Shown: one piece after another, positions 35,876-44,324 of the stretch
Layout: the number at the start of each line of letters is the position of its first letter
Position numbering within the stretch: the stretch's first letter is position 1
Origin: an uncultured Clostridia bacterium
GTDB lineage: Bacteria; Bacillota; Clostridia; Christensenellales; Aristaeellaceae
Direction of reading: 5' to 3'
Assembly: GCA_944333055.1 (NCBI GenBank)
Contig: CALVKT010000007.1
Span: 1-64,000, forward strand
Length of the DNA stretch: 64,000 bases
Position numbers and translations under genes: made by a program
The notes under the pieces: model-generated
What the model saw: the letters and a program-made list of their open reading frames with translations, nothing else
Told to the model about the DNA's origin: nothing
The model's database searches: none

Positions 35876-37867
35876 TCAGTTTCTGGCCAGAAAAACGCCG
35901 CTTCGGCGCGCCGCCGCCGCGCGCAGCAGGGCCGTCCGCTCCGCCTCAAATGTAGGATCTTTGGACAATTCCAGAAAGGCGTCGCGCGCGCGGGCCAGCA
36001 GCCGCGAATCGGAGGAGAGCATCAGCGCCGGCATCTGCGGCTCGCCGTGCTGGCGCGTGCCGAAGAACTCGCCCGCGCCGCGCAGCTCCAGATCCTTCTG
36101 CGCGACGGCAAACCCGTCGTGGGTCGCCGTCAGCGTGCGCAGGCGCTCATTGGGCTCGGCCATCAGGAAGCACCAGCTCTCCTGCGCGCCCCGCCCCACG
36201 CGCCCGCGCAGCTGATGGAGCTGCGCCAGGCCGAAGCGCTCCGCCCCCTCGATGACCATCACCGTCGCGCGCGGCACGTTGACGCCCACCTCGATCACCG
36301 TCGTGGCGACCAGCACGTCGAGCTTCCCCGCGTAAAAGCGATCGAGCGTCTCCTCCTTGTCATGCTTGTTCATCCGCCCGTGCACCAGGCCCACGCGCAG
36401 CGGCGCAAGCGCCTGCGTGAGCGCCGCGCACACCGCCGACGCGCTGCGCACGTCCGGGTCGTCCTTCGCGTCCTCGCCCACCAGCGGGCAGACGACGTAC
36501 GTCTGAAAGCCCTTGGCCGCCTCGGCGCGAATGAAGCCGTACAGCCCTTCGCGCTTCTCCTCCGGCACAATGCGCGTGTGCACGGGCGTGCGGCCCGGCG
36601 GCAGCTCGTCCACGAGCGAAAGGTCGAGATCGCCGTAGAGCACCAGCGACAGCGAGCGCGGAATCGGCGTGGCGCTCATCACCATCACGTGCGGCGAGAC
36701 GCCCTTGCTCGCCAGCGTCGTGCGCTGGCGCACGCCGAAGCGGTGCTGCTCATCGGTGACGACCAGCTGCAAGTTGGCAAACGTCACGTCCTGCGTGAGC
36801 AGCGCGTGCGTGCCGATGACCACCTGCCATGCGCCCGTGGCGATCGCCTCGCGGGCACGCCTGCGCTCCGCCGCCGCCATCTTGCCGGTGAGCAGGCCGC
36901 AGGATATGCCCAGCGGCGCCAGCGTCTCCACGGCGCTTCTAAAGTGCTGCGCCGCGAGGATCTCCGTGGGCGCCATCAGCGCGCCCTGTCCGCCCGCGCG
37001 CACACAGAGCGCCAGCGCGCAGAAGGCGATCACCGTCTTGCCGCAGCCCACGTCGCCCTGCACCATGCGCGCCATCGCGCGGCTTTGGCGCATGTCCGCA
37101 GCGATCTCCAGGGCCGCTCGGCGCTGCGCGCACGTCGGCGGGAACGGCAGCGTTTCAAAGAACGCATCGACCCAGTCATCCTGCACGGGAAGCGGCTGCG
37201 CCTGCGGGCGCGGGCCGCTCGCCCCGGCGATGGCCGCCTGAAACAGCACCAGCTCCTCAAAGGCCAGCCGTTCCTTCGCGCGGGCAAGCGCCTCAAAGCC
37301 GGTGGGAAAGTGCGCCTCGCAGAGCGCTTCGCGCCGCGCCATCAGATTGTGGCGCGCGACGAACGGCGCAGGCAGCGGGTCGGGCAGATCGTATTCTTCC
37401 AGCAGCAGCCGGACGGCGTCGCGCAGCGGCTTCTGCCCGACGCCGGGCACCGGCGCATACACCGGCACGATCTGCCCCGGCTCCTCCATCGTCGGGTTGA
37501 TCACGAACAGGCCGGTCTTCTTGCGCACGCAGCGGCCGTAGAGCGTCACGTGCTGCGTGTCAAACAGCCTGTCCTTCATCCACGGCTGGTTGAACCACAT
37601 GCAGCGCACGCGGCCGCATTCGTCCGCCACCGTCGCCGATACCCACTGCATGCCGCGCGCGCGGTGCAGCGCGGGCTTGCCGGTAACAAAGCCCGCAAAG
37701 CATGCCTGCGTGCCCTCCGTCATCTGAGCCGGGGAGAGCGGATGCGTCGTATCGCGATAGCCCGTGGGCAGCCGTTCGATGAGATCCTGCGCGGTGCATA
37801 TGCCGCGCCTTTGCAGCGCTTCAAGGCGCTTGGGCCCAAAGCCCTTGAGCTCGCTGAGCGCGCGCAT
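35876..37867 (-). CDS. recG: RecG, ATP-dependent DNA helicase
   Basis: 663 residues from the ATG at 37867, with GGGAGGG 5 bases upstream. An N-terminal wedge/OB domain is followed by two helicase domains: Walker A GDVGCGKT, DEQHRFG (motif II), MSATPIPR (motif III), and QLRGRVGRG (motif VI). It remodels stalled replication forks and Holliday junctions. A terminator sits just before its SD. In Bacillus, recG follows sdaAB and sdaAA in this cluster; those genes are missing here. Confidence 0.97.
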   Translation of the reverse strand: MRALSELKGFGPKRLEALQRRGICTAQDLIERLPTGYRDTTHPLSPAQMTEGTQACFAGFVTGKPALHRARGMQWVSATVADECGRVRCMWFNQPWMKDRLFDTQHVTLYGRCVRKKTGLFVINPTMEEPGQIVPVYAPVPGVGQKPLRDAVRLLLEEYDLPDPLPAPFVARHNLMARREALCEAHFPTGFEALARAKERLAFEELVLFQAAIAGASGPRPQAQPLPVQDDWVDAFFETLPFPPTCAQRRAALEIAADMRQSRAMARMVQGDVGCGKTVIAFCALALCVRAGGQGALMAPTEILAAQHFRSAVETLAPLGISCGLLTGKMAAAERRRAREAIATGAWQVVIGTHALLTQDVTFANLQLVVTDEQHRFGVRQRTTLASKGVSPHVMVMSATPIPRSLSLVLYGDLDLSLVDELPPGRTPVHTRIVPEEKREGLYGFIRAEAAKGFQTYVVCPLVGEDAKDDPDVRSASAVCAALTQALAPLRVGLVHGRMNKHDKEETLDRFYAGKLDVLVATTVIEVGVNVPRATVMVIEGAERFGLAQLHQLRGRVGRGAQESWCFLMAEPNERLRTLTATHDGFAVAQKDLELRGAGEFFGTRQHGEPQMPALMLSSDSRLLARARDAFLELSKDPTFEAERTALLRAAAARRSGVFLARN

Positions 37868-37883
37868 CGTGTCCCTCCCATGC

Positions 37884-37909
37884 AAAAAACCGCGCCAGCG
37901 AAGGCGCGG
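37884..37909 (-). terminator. Terminator between yloV and recG
   Basis: Minus strand CCGCGCC-ttcgct-GGCGCGG followed by six T residues. The T-run ends four bases before the recG SD (37873-37879), so recG transcription must read through it or start inside yloV. Confidence 0.85.
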
Positions 37910-37921
37910 CAGGATGTCGCT

Positions 37922-39610
37922 TTATTCCGCAGAGATCAGGTAATAGTACAGCGGCTGTCCGCCGTACTGCACCTCCACGTCCAGATCGCCAAAGAGCTCC
38001 GCCACCTCGGCGCCCAGCGACTGCGCGTCCTCCTCAGAGGTATCCTGGCCGTAGTAGATGGTGATCAGGGAGTCGCCCTCCTCCACCACGTGGCCCACCA
38101 AGTCCACCGCGATGTCGTGCACGTTCTGGCCGACCGTCTCGATGCGCCCGTTGTGGATGCCGATGATGTCGCCCTCCTTGATCTCCTTGTCCTCAAACAC
38201 CGTGTCGCGCACGGCAAATGTGATCTGACCGGTCTTGACCTGCTCGGCGGCGGCCGTCATCGCCTCGCGGTTCTCCTCCGGGCTCGCCTCCGGGTTGAAC
38301 GCGATGACCGCGCCGATGCCCATGGCCACGTTCTTGGTGGGCAGCACGAGCACGTTCACGCCGTCCGCCAGCTCCGCGGCCTGCGAGGCGGCGAGGATGA
38401 CGTTGGAGTTGTTGGGCAGGACGATGACGTTCCTGGCGCCCACGCCATAGACCGCGTCGAGGATGTCCTCGATGCTCGGGTTCATGGTCTGGCCGCCCTC
38501 CACGATGTGGTCGACGCCCAGGTCATTGAAGATGCTGGAGAAGCCCTCGCCCAGCGACACGGCCACCATGCCGTATTCCTTGCCGGGCGTCTCGGCCTTG
38601 GCGGCCTCTTCCTCCTGGCGCTTCTTCTCAGCTTCCTTCTGCTCCGCCTCGGCCTTGGCCATGCGCTCGCGGCGCTCCTCGGCCATGTTGTCGATCTTCA
38701 GGTTCACCAGATCGCCCATCGCGCAGGCCCACTGAATGGCCTTGCCCGGATCGTTGGTGTGCACGTGCACCTTGACGAACTCGAAGTCGCCCACGCAGAC
38801 CACGCAGTCGCCGATGCGGCCCAGGCGCGTGCGGAACTTGTTGATGTCGTCCTCGGTCACGCCCTCGTTCATGTCCTGAATGACGAACTCGGTGCAGTAC
38901 TTGAACGTCAGCTCTTCGAGCGCGTCGTGGTCGTCCTCGAACTCAAACGTCGCCGCGCTGCCCACGCCGGCGGCGGTCTCCTCGATCTTCTCGCCGTTGT
39001 ACGCCGCGCGCCAGCCCTTGAAGACCGTGAGCAGGCCCTGCCCGCCGGAGTCCACGACGCCCGCCTGCTTGAGCGCGGGGAGCATGTCCGGCGTCTTTTC
39101 CAGGATCGCCTCGCCGCTGCGGATCATCTTGTCGAGCACATCGCCGACCGTGCGCGGCTTCCTGGCCACATAGCGCTGCGCGTCCTCCGCGATGACGCGG
39201 ATGACGGTCAGGATGGTGCCCTCCTTGGGCTTCATGACCGCCTTGTAGGCCGTGTCCGCGCCCGCGCGCAGGCCATTGGCAAACGCCTGAGCGTCGATGG
39301 TCTCGCAGCCCTCGATGCCGCGGGAGAAGCCGCGCAGGATCTGGGAGAGGATGACGCCGGAGTTGCCGCGCGCGCCCTTGAGCGCGCCGCGCGCCGCCAT
39401 GCCAGCCATCTTGAATGCGCTGGGATCATCCAGCGCCGCGATCTCCTTGACGGTCGATTTCATCGTCAGGGACATGTTGGTCCCCGTGTCGCCATCCGGC
39501 ACGGGAAATACGTTCAGCGCGTCAATCGCCTCGCGATTTTGTTCCAGCAGGTTCGCTCCCGCGATGATCATCTCTTTGAGAAGCAACCCGTCAATAGCTT
39601 GCTGTGACAA
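37922..39610 (-). CDS. fakA: YloV/FakA-family fatty acid kinase ATP-binding subunit
   Basis: 562 residues. The N-terminal DAK2-type nucleotide domain has NVFPVPDGDTGTNM and ARGNSGVILSQILRG. A middle domain and a C-terminal domain of the DegV-like/YloV type follow (FKYCTEFVIQD, then VVEEGDSLITIYYGQD). In staphylococci FakA phosphorylates fatty acids carried by FakB. The segment around 305-335 is a charged Glu/Lys/Ala helix. It lies 31 bases after yloU (Asp23 family), the conserved neighbour. No fakB/degV is in the window. Confidence 0.92.
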   Translation of the reverse strand: MSQQAIDGLLLKEMIIAGANLLEQNREAIDALNVFPVPDGDTGTNMSLTMKSTVKEIAALDDPSAFKMAGMAARGALKGARGNSGVILSQILRGFSRGIEGCETIDAQAFANGLRAGADTAYKAVMKPKEGTILTVIRVIAEDAQRYVARKPRTVGDVLDKMIRSGEAILEKTPDMLPALKQAGVVDSGGQGLLTVFKGWRAAYNGEKIEETAAGVGSAATFEFEDDHDALEELTFKYCTEFVIQDMNEGVTEDDINKFRTRLGRIGDCVVCVGDFEFVKVHVHTNDPGKAIQWACAMGDLVNLKIDNMAEERRERMAKAEAEQKEAEKKRQEEEAAKAETPGKEYGMVAVSLGEGFSSIFNDLGVDHIVEGGQTMNPSIEDILDAVYGVGARNVIVLPNNSNVILAASQAAELADGVNVLVLPTKNVAMGIGAVIAFNPEASPEENREAMTAAAEQVKTGQITFAVRDTVFEDKEIKEGDIIGIHNGRIETVGQNVHDIAVDLVGHVVEEGDSLITIYYGQDTSEEDAQSLGAEVAELFGDLDVEVQYGGQPLYYYLISAE

Positions 39611-39641
39611 ATAATTCGCCTCCAGTTTTCCGTCAGGGGGA

Positions 39642-39992
39642 TCAGACGCGGATACCCTCTACCGAAATATTCACCTTGCGCACTTTTGCGCCCGTCATGT
39701 TCTCGATCTTGTAGCAGACCTGAGATTTGATGATCTTGCAAACCTCCACGATGGAGATGCCGTACTCGACAATGATGTACAGGTCGATATCGATGCCATC
39801 GGGCGTCACGTTGACGCGCACGCCCTTGGTCAGGTTCTCCCTGCCCAGCCATTCCACAAAACCATCCTTGGCGCGCTTGGAAGACATCGCCACGATGCCG
39901 TAGCACTCCAGCGCAGCGTAACCCGCCACCTTCAGCAGGACATCATCGCTGATCGTAATCTGACCGAGGTCGTTGCTGATTTTACATTCCAT
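39642..39992 (-). CDS. Asp23/YloU-family envelope stress protein
   Basis: 116 residues with the Asp23 pattern: GQITISDDVLLKVAGYAALE, VEYGISIVEVC and a C-terminal VRKVNISVEGIRV. Family members sit near the membrane and affect envelope homeostasis, but the molecular role is not known. GGAGGG precedes the ATG. The position upstream of yloV and next to rpmB is conserved in Firmicutes. Confidence 0.93.
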   Translation of the reverse strand: MECKISNDLGQITISDDVLLKVAGYAALECYGIVAMSSKRAKDGFVEWLGRENLTKGVRVNVTPDGIDIDLYIIVEYGISIVEVCKIIKSQVCYKIENMTGAKVRKVNISVEGIRV

Positions 39993-40049
39993 GAAAAACC
40001 CTCCTTGCGCAGGGTCATACTGACCCGAAATCTCAGTGGATCACTGTAC

Positions 40050-40078
40050 AGTATACAAGAAAGCGCTCGATTTTACAA
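40050..40078 (-). promoter_or_regulatory. Promoter of yloU-yloV
   Basis: Minus strand TTGTAA (40073-40078), 17 bp, TATACT (40050-40055). Confidence 0.8.
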
Positions 40079-40182
40079 GGATTCCTCAGAAAAAAACTGC
40101 GTCATACGCGCGCTTTTCTCCGCTTTGTCCGAGCCGGCGGCCTTTTTTTCTCATTTTATTCAAAACAAAATGCAAAAAACAC

Positions 40183-40211
40183 TTGTCAAATCGGGTCGCC
40201 GGTGCTAAAAT
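40183..40211 (+). promoter_or_regulatory. Promoter of rpmB
   Basis: TTGTCA (40183-40188), 17 bp, TAAAAT (40206-40211), divergent from the yloU promoter. Confidence 0.82.
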
Positions 40212-40253
40212 AATCACGTTATGACTGTTTACGCACCAGAAGGAGGTGTGATC

Positions 40254-40445
40254 ATGGGGAAGATTTGTGAGGTTTGCCAGAAGGGCGCGATGAGCGGCCA
40301 CAACGTCAGCCACTCCAATCGCAAGAGCAATCGTGTCTGGCTGCCGAACACCCAGCGTGTTCGCGTGACCGTTGGCGGCACTGTCCGTCACATGAATGTC
40401 TGCACCCGTTGCCTGCGCAGCGGCAAGGTCGAGCGCGCGCTGTAA
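40254..40445 (+). CDS. rpmB: Ribosomal protein L28
   Basis: 63 residues from the ATG at 40254, with an excellent SD (GAAGGAGGTG). It starts MGKICEVCQKGAMSGHNVSH, retaining the zinc-ribbon type cysteines CEVC and the second pair CTRC, so it is the C+ form. L28 is part of the large subunit. The 11 codons upstream in frame include the SD and are not translated. The gene has its own promoter and terminator. Confidence 0.97.
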   Translation: MGKICEVCQKGAMSGHNVSHSNRKSNRVWLPNTQRVRVTVGGTVRHMNVCTRCLRSGKVERAL

Positions 40446-40464
40446 GGTTGCTGTTGACATGAGG

Positions 40465-40498
40465 ACACCCGGCTCCAATCGCGGAGCCGGGTGTTTTT
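40465..40498 (+). terminator. Terminator of rpmB
   Basis: ACACCCGGCTCC (40465-40476) pairs with GGAGCCGGGTGT (40483-40494), followed by TTTT. It may also serve spoVM from the other side. Confidence 0.94.
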
Positions 40499-40501
40499 CG
40501 T

Positions 40502-40582
40502 TCATCCCTTTTTTCCGGAAAACCAGCGCACCAGCGCGCGCACGAACCGCGGCGCTTTGATGCAGATCATCCTGACGCTCAT
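40502..40582 (-). CDS. spoVM: SpoVM, 26-residue spore-coat anchoring peptide
   Basis: A 26-codon frame, ATG at 40582, TGA at 40502-40504, with GGGGGAGG 5 bases upstream. The product is a basic amphipathic helix containing ICIKAPRFVRALVRWF and ending in GKKG. Bacillus SpoVM is also 26 residues, with the matching IK-x-P-x-F....VR....K pattern including the key proline. SpoVM senses forespore membrane curvature and anchors SpoIVA, the coat base. Its place beside rpmB and yloU is the Bacillus gene order. It is easily missed because of its size. Confidence 0.85.
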   Translation of the reverse strand: MSVRMICIKAPRFVRALVRWFSGKKG

Positions 40583-40596
40583 GGCACCCTCCCCCT

Positions 40597-40758
40597 TCAC
40601 TCGCTGAGCAGCATGAGGCCGATGACCGTCATCGCAACGCCCAGCGCGATGAGCAGGCATTCCATTGGCAGGCACAGGAACACGGTCAGCACCCCCGTGA
40701 GCCCCAGCAGGATGCCCGCCATCCGCCTGCCGTGATCGCCGCATCTGCGCACAGCCAT
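40597..40758 (-). CDS. Small membrane protein upstream of spoVM
   Basis: 53 residues from the ATG at 40758 (GGGAGCGGGAGG just upstream). A short basic N terminus (MAVRRCGDHGRR) is followed by two closely spaced hydrophobic stretches, GILLGLTGVLTVFLCL and LLIALGVAMTVIGLML, likely a helical hairpin. It lies 14 bases before spoVM in the same direction, so the two are probably co-expressed in the mother cell. No family recognised. A longer start at 40875 would begin within the upstream terminator and is unlikely. Confidence 0.55.
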   Translation of the reverse strand: MAVRRCGDHGRRMAGILLGLTGVLTVFLCLPMECLLIALGVAMTVIGLMLLSE

Positions 40759-40834
40759 CCCCTCCCGCTCCCATCCTATGCGCGCCGACGCCGGGCGATA
40801 CGCCCACGGACGCGAGGCGATCGCTGAACACACG

Positions 40835-40863
40835 AAAACGGACGGCACGCACATGCCGTCCGT
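40835..40863 (-). terminator. Terminator of the rotamase-like lipoprotein gene
   Basis: Minus strand ACGGACGGCA-tgtgcg-TGCCGTCCGT followed by TTT. It lies 22 bases after the stop codon. Confidence 0.9.
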
Positions 40864-40884
40864 TTCCCGATTCATCAGAGTGCC

Positions 40885-42366
40885 TTACTCCATGACCTTG
40901 CTGAATGTCTTCACATCCGCCTCGGAGACCCACTGGGTCACCGCCGCATCGTAAGCGGCCTCCTGCGCCTCGGCGAGCATCTCGTCGTAGAGCGCGGTCT
41001 TGACCTCGTCGGTGTATTCCACCGCGCCGCCGGTCACATCGCCGGCGTATTGCAGGATGTGATAGCCGTAGCTGGTCTGCACCAGCTCAGCGGACACGTC
41101 GCCCACATTCGCCAGCGCCATCGCCGCATCCTGGAAGCTCTGCTCGTACATGTCAAGCCCCTCGCAGACCAGATAGCCGCGGCTCTTGTTGGGCTCGGAC
41201 TCCATGCCCGGATCATCGCCGTAGGCCTCGATCAGCGCGTCGAAGTCCTCGCCGGCCTGCGCCTTGGCCAACGCCTCCTGCGCGACGGGCAGGATCTCGG
41301 CAAAGGCCGCCTCATTCGCCGCGTCAAGCTTCGCCTGCGTCTCCTCGACGGTCGCCTGCGCGGTGGTCACCTGCTCCTCCAGCGCCGCGATCTGCGTCTG
41401 GTAGTCGGCCAGCGCTTCCTCGTCGTAGCCGGCCGTATCCTGCGCCTTGAGCTCCTCCAGATCGGCATTGCCGCTGGTAATCAGGCTGTTGGCGGTGCTC
41501 AGCTCGCTGTTGAGCGTGTCGATCTCGCTCTGCTTCTCGTCGCTGATGGAGACGAGCAGATTCTTCACGCCGCGGTAGCCCTCCGGCATGTAGTACAGCT
41601 CGGTGCCGTTCTGCTCCGCATAGGCGTAGGCGCTGGGCGTCGCGTCGTAGGTCTCCTTCTGCTCCGCCACGCGGTTGTCAAATTCTTCCTTCACCTGCTC
41701 GTCGGTGACGGTCACGTCCGCATACGTGTGCTCGCGCAGCTTCTCGCTCTGCACGGACATCGTCTGGGACTGCACGAAGTAATCGCGCGTGTAGCCCAGC
41801 GTGTTCAGGTCGTTGGTCAGCATCTCGTCGAGCTGGGCGTCGGTGATCGTCGCCACGGGCTCCTGTGGCTCGGCGGGCGTCGCTTCGGTCGCCTCGCCGT
41901 CGGTCGCCACAGCGGCCGTCAGGCGCTCCTGCTCCTCTTCGACGGTCTCCAGATCCGGATAGTTCTGGTAGCGCACCAGCATCTTATACATTTCAAGCAT
42001 GGAATCGGCGTACACTTCCACCTCGGCCGTCTCTTCCTCGGTCAGCTCGATGAACCCCAGCTCCTCCATCTTGTCCTCGATGACGGCGGATTCGATCATC
42101 TGTTCGAGCGCCAGCTCGCCGTAGGAGGCCATCGTCTCCTCATCCACCGGCAGAGAGATGCCGTAGTACTGCTGCATGTACTGCTGCTCGTACTCGACCA
42201 GATAGTCGCGGTAGTTGAGCCAGTCCGCCTTCGTGATCTCGGTATCGTTGACCTTGGCCACCACCTGCGCGCCGTCGAGCTCTTCGTCGTAACCGATCAG
42301 GTTGCAGCCGGAGAGCATCAGCGCCGCCGCGAGCAGCATGGCGATCAGTGCGATTCCCTTTTTCAT
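40885..42366 (-). CDS. PrsA/SurA-like peptidyl-prolyl isomerase lipoprotein
   Basis: 493 residues from the ATG at 42366. A lipoprotein signal ends in LMLSGC (Cys at 20). A SurA_N-like helical domain follows (KVNDTEITKADWLNYRDYL). The parvulin-like region is split by a coiled-coil segment (about 280-360, rich in Glu, Gln and Ala), with the rest near KAQAGEDFDALIEAYGDDP and SYGYHILQYAGD. It would fold exported proteins at the outer face of the membrane. A 40-codon upstream extension crosses its own promoter and is not translated. Whether the rotamase site is active is unclear. Confidence 0.88.
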   Translation of the reverse strand: MKKGIALIAMLLAAALMLSGCNLIGYDEELDGAQVVAKVNDTEITKADWLNYRDYLVEYEQQYMQQYYGISLPVDEETMASYGELALEQMIESAVIEDKMEELGFIELTEEETAEVEVYADSMLEMYKMLVRYQNYPDLETVEEEQERLTAAVATDGEATEATPAEPQEPVATITDAQLDEMLTNDLNTLGYTRDYFVQSQTMSVQSEKLREHTYADVTVTDEQVKEEFDNRVAEQKETYDATPSAYAYAEQNGTELYYMPEGYRGVKNLLVSISDEKQSEIDTLNSELSTANSLITSGNADLEELKAQDTAGYDEEALADYQTQIAALEEQVTTAQATVEETQAKLDAANEAAFAEILPVAQEALAKAQAGEDFDALIEAYGDDPGMESEPNKSRGYLVCEGLDMYEQSFQDAAMALANVGDVSAELVQTSYGYHILQYAGDVTGGAVEYTDEVKTALYDEMLAEAQEAAYDAAVTQWVSEADVKTFSKVME

Positions 42367-42411
42367 GTCTCGTTCTCTTCCTTTCAGCCGCAGTCCGGCA
42401 ATATACGTTAC

Positions 42412-42440
42412 ATTATAGTGGGCCGTCACACAAATGTCAA
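42412..42440 (-). promoter_or_regulatory. Perfect consensus promoter of the lipoprotein gene
   Basis: Minus strand TTGACA (42435-42440), 17 bp, TATAAT (42412-42417): a full sigma-A consensus. Confidence 0.93.
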
Positions 42441-42469
42441 GCCGCGCGCGCCGGCATGGCGCGCGCGGC
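42441..42469 (-). terminator. GC-rich hairpin upstream of the consensus promoter
   Basis: GCCGCGCGCGCC and GGCGCGCGCGGC form a 12-bp stem ending one base before the -35 box. There is no T-run on the minus strand. It could end the DUF6056 transcript or insulate the promoter. Confidence 0.4.
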
Positions 42470-42527
42470 CTGCGGTTTTTCGCCATCCGGCGTCATTGTT
42501 CACCATTTTGTCACGCGATTGCCGCAA

Positions 42528-43811
42528 TCACTGTCCGCGCACGCGAATGCCATAGTATTTCCCCAGCGTTCTGTTGGGCCATGCGTCCGGGTCCGTCTGC
42601 AAGGTGACTTCCATCGTAAAGCGCGACGTGGACGGCACCGAAGCGACCGTCACCTCCGCCTCGCCCGCTTTGGCCGCCGCTTCGATGCGCTCAACCTGCG
42701 CCTGCCAGGCGGCCTCGTGCGCCGTCACGTCGCGCAGCGCGACCGCCGTGCCCAGCGCGACGAGCAGCGCCATGACCGCCGCGCCGCCCGCCGCCGCCCG
42801 CCGGGAAACCGCGATCTGGCCGCACAGCGCCAGCAGCGCCGCAATGCACAGCACGGCCACGGCGGTGAACGACCGGTCGGAGATCTGCGGCGAGCCCAGC
42901 AGCGCGCCTGCGCTGAGCACGGCGGCGAGCACGGGCAGCGCCGCGCGCTCCAGGCGCAGCGCCACGCGCCGCCTGCGGGCGAAGAGCACCACCGCAGCCC
43001 CAAGCGCCAGCACGACGCCCGCGCTGCACAGCGTGCACCAGGCGATCACCGCCGCGCGGTAGATCATCTCCGCGAGAAAGCCGCGCGTGGCCTCCTCGCT
43101 CGCCCGCGCAAAATTGCCCGGCGCCAGCAGCATCACGGCCACGCCCAGCGCCTGCGCGGCCAGCGCCGCCGCGCGCCATGGGCGAATCCGCCTGCCTTTC
43201 ACCGCGTCATGGGCGAGCAGCAACAGCAGCGCGGCCAGCACGCCGCAGGCTGTGTTCTCGTTCGTCCAGCCCGCCAGAAAGCTGACCGGCACCGCCGGCG
43301 CACCGCGCAGGCCGTCCGCATCAAAAAAGCCGCCCCCGCGCTCGCTCTTGGCGATGAGCAGCGGCACGAGCGCCAGCGCCGTGCCCCACAGGTAGTTGCA
43401 CGCGCCGTCCAGCCACAAAAAGACGGTGCCGAAGAACGGCACGGTCAAGAGCAGCAGGCCGTGCGCGCAGAGCAGCGTGCGGCCGTCCCGCCTTCCCGCA
43501 AGGGCGCAGATCTCCAGCAGGAGCACCAGATACATGAGCGCATTGGCCACGTTGAACACGCCCTCGCCCCAGTACAGGAAGAGCTGCGCCAGCGCATGCA
43601 CCACGCTGCGCCCGCCCCAGAGCCGGTAATGCGCGGCCTGCGAGGCGAGGACGTCGCCGACGCCTGCGAGCCGTTCGCCCGTGCTCCAGGAAAAGCTGTA
43701 GTCGTAGTCGTCCATCATCAGCGGCATGTGGCAGTTGAGCAGGAACATGCTCACGCCGATGAGCGCCAGCAGCAGCGCAAAGCACGCACGCTGCGCGCGC
43801 GCGCCGCTCAT
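42528..43811 (-). CDS. DUF6056-type multi-spanning membrane protein
   Basis: 427 residues with about ten hydrophobic helices. Near the N terminus it has MPLMMDDYDYSFSW, the acidic loop after helix 1 seen in GT-C glycosyltransferase-like proteins and in the DUF6056 family, and later GWTNENTACG. Such proteins are presumed to use lipid-linked sugar donors, but the function is unproven. The start ATG at 43811 overlaps the preceding stop (ATGA), giving tight coupling with the small membrane protein upstream. Confidence 0.8.
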   Translation of the reverse strand: MSGARAQRACFALLLALIGVSMFLLNCHMPLMMDDYDYSFSWSTGERLAGVGDVLASQAAHYRLWGGRSVVHALAQLFLYWGEGVFNVANALMYLVLLLEICALAGRRDGRTLLCAHGLLLLTVPFFGTVFLWLDGACNYLWGTALALVPLLIAKSERGGGFFDADGLRGAPAVPVSFLAGWTNENTACGVLAALLLLLAHDAVKGRRIRPWRAAALAAQALGVAVMLLAPGNFARASEEATRGFLAEMIYRAAVIAWCTLCSAGVVLALGAAVVLFARRRRVALRLERAALPVLAAVLSAGALLGSPQISDRSFTAVAVLCIAALLALCGQIAVSRRAAAGGAAVMALLVALGTAVALRDVTAHEAAWQAQVERIEAAAKAGEAEVTVASVPSTSRFTMEVTLQTDPDAWPNRTLGKYYGIRVRGQ

Positions 43812-44290
43812 GCCTTCGCCTCGGCGGGCCTCATCGCCAACAGGCTGGTGCCGTGGCTGGTGACCAGCACGTCGCGTCCGATCCATTCCTGCGGAATCGT
43901 CTTTTTGCCGTCCAGCAGAAAGCGGCGCTCGCCCTCCACGCTCATGTCCTCGTAGATGTTGAGGATGACCTCGTAGAAGACGACGCCCTCGTCGTACACC
44001 GGATCCTCGCCCACGCGCACCAACGTGCCGAGCGTCTCGTGCGTCAGGCCGCTGTGCACCTCCTCCAGAAAGCGCACATAGGAGGCGGCGGGCTTGATGC
44101 GCAGATCGCACAGGAAGATCAGTATCGCGCCTGCGAGCACGAAGCCCGCGATGCTCAGCGCCTCCTTGCGCATGGCGAAGGCCGCCGCGCCCAGCACCGC
44201 AAAGGGCATCATGAGCAGCAGCGTGCACCGGATCCGGCTGCGCTTTTCCCGTCTGCTCGCTTCTAAGTCCGCCTGAGAATAGAATTCCAT
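43808..44290 (-). CDS. Small two-helix membrane protein, unknown
   Basis: 160 residues. A charged N terminus (about 20 residues) is followed by two transmembrane helices (about 22-62) and a cytoplasmic beta-rich domain of about 95 residues. GGCGGG lies upstream of the ATG. It overlaps the DUF6056 gene by four bases and lies 34 bases after topB. No family recognised. The order suggests a shared operon with topB, but a functional link to the topoisomerase is not implied. Confidence 0.7.
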   Translation of the reverse strand: MEFYSQADLEASRREKRSRIRCTLLLMMPFAVLGAAAFAMRKEALSIAGFVLAGAILIFLCDLRIKPAASYVRFLEEVHSGLTHETLGTLVRVGEDPVYDEGVVFYEVILNIYEDMSVEGERRFLLDGKKTIPQEWIGRDVLVTSHGTSLLAMRPAEAKA

Positions 44291-44324
44291 GTCGTTTCCC
44301 GCCTTATTGGATGTCTTTTGCGCC

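Noticed and set aside
36047..39607. 1186-codon plus-strand frame opposite recG and fakA
   Set aside because: Arg/His/Leu-rich shadow of two well-identified genes, with no start context or domain.
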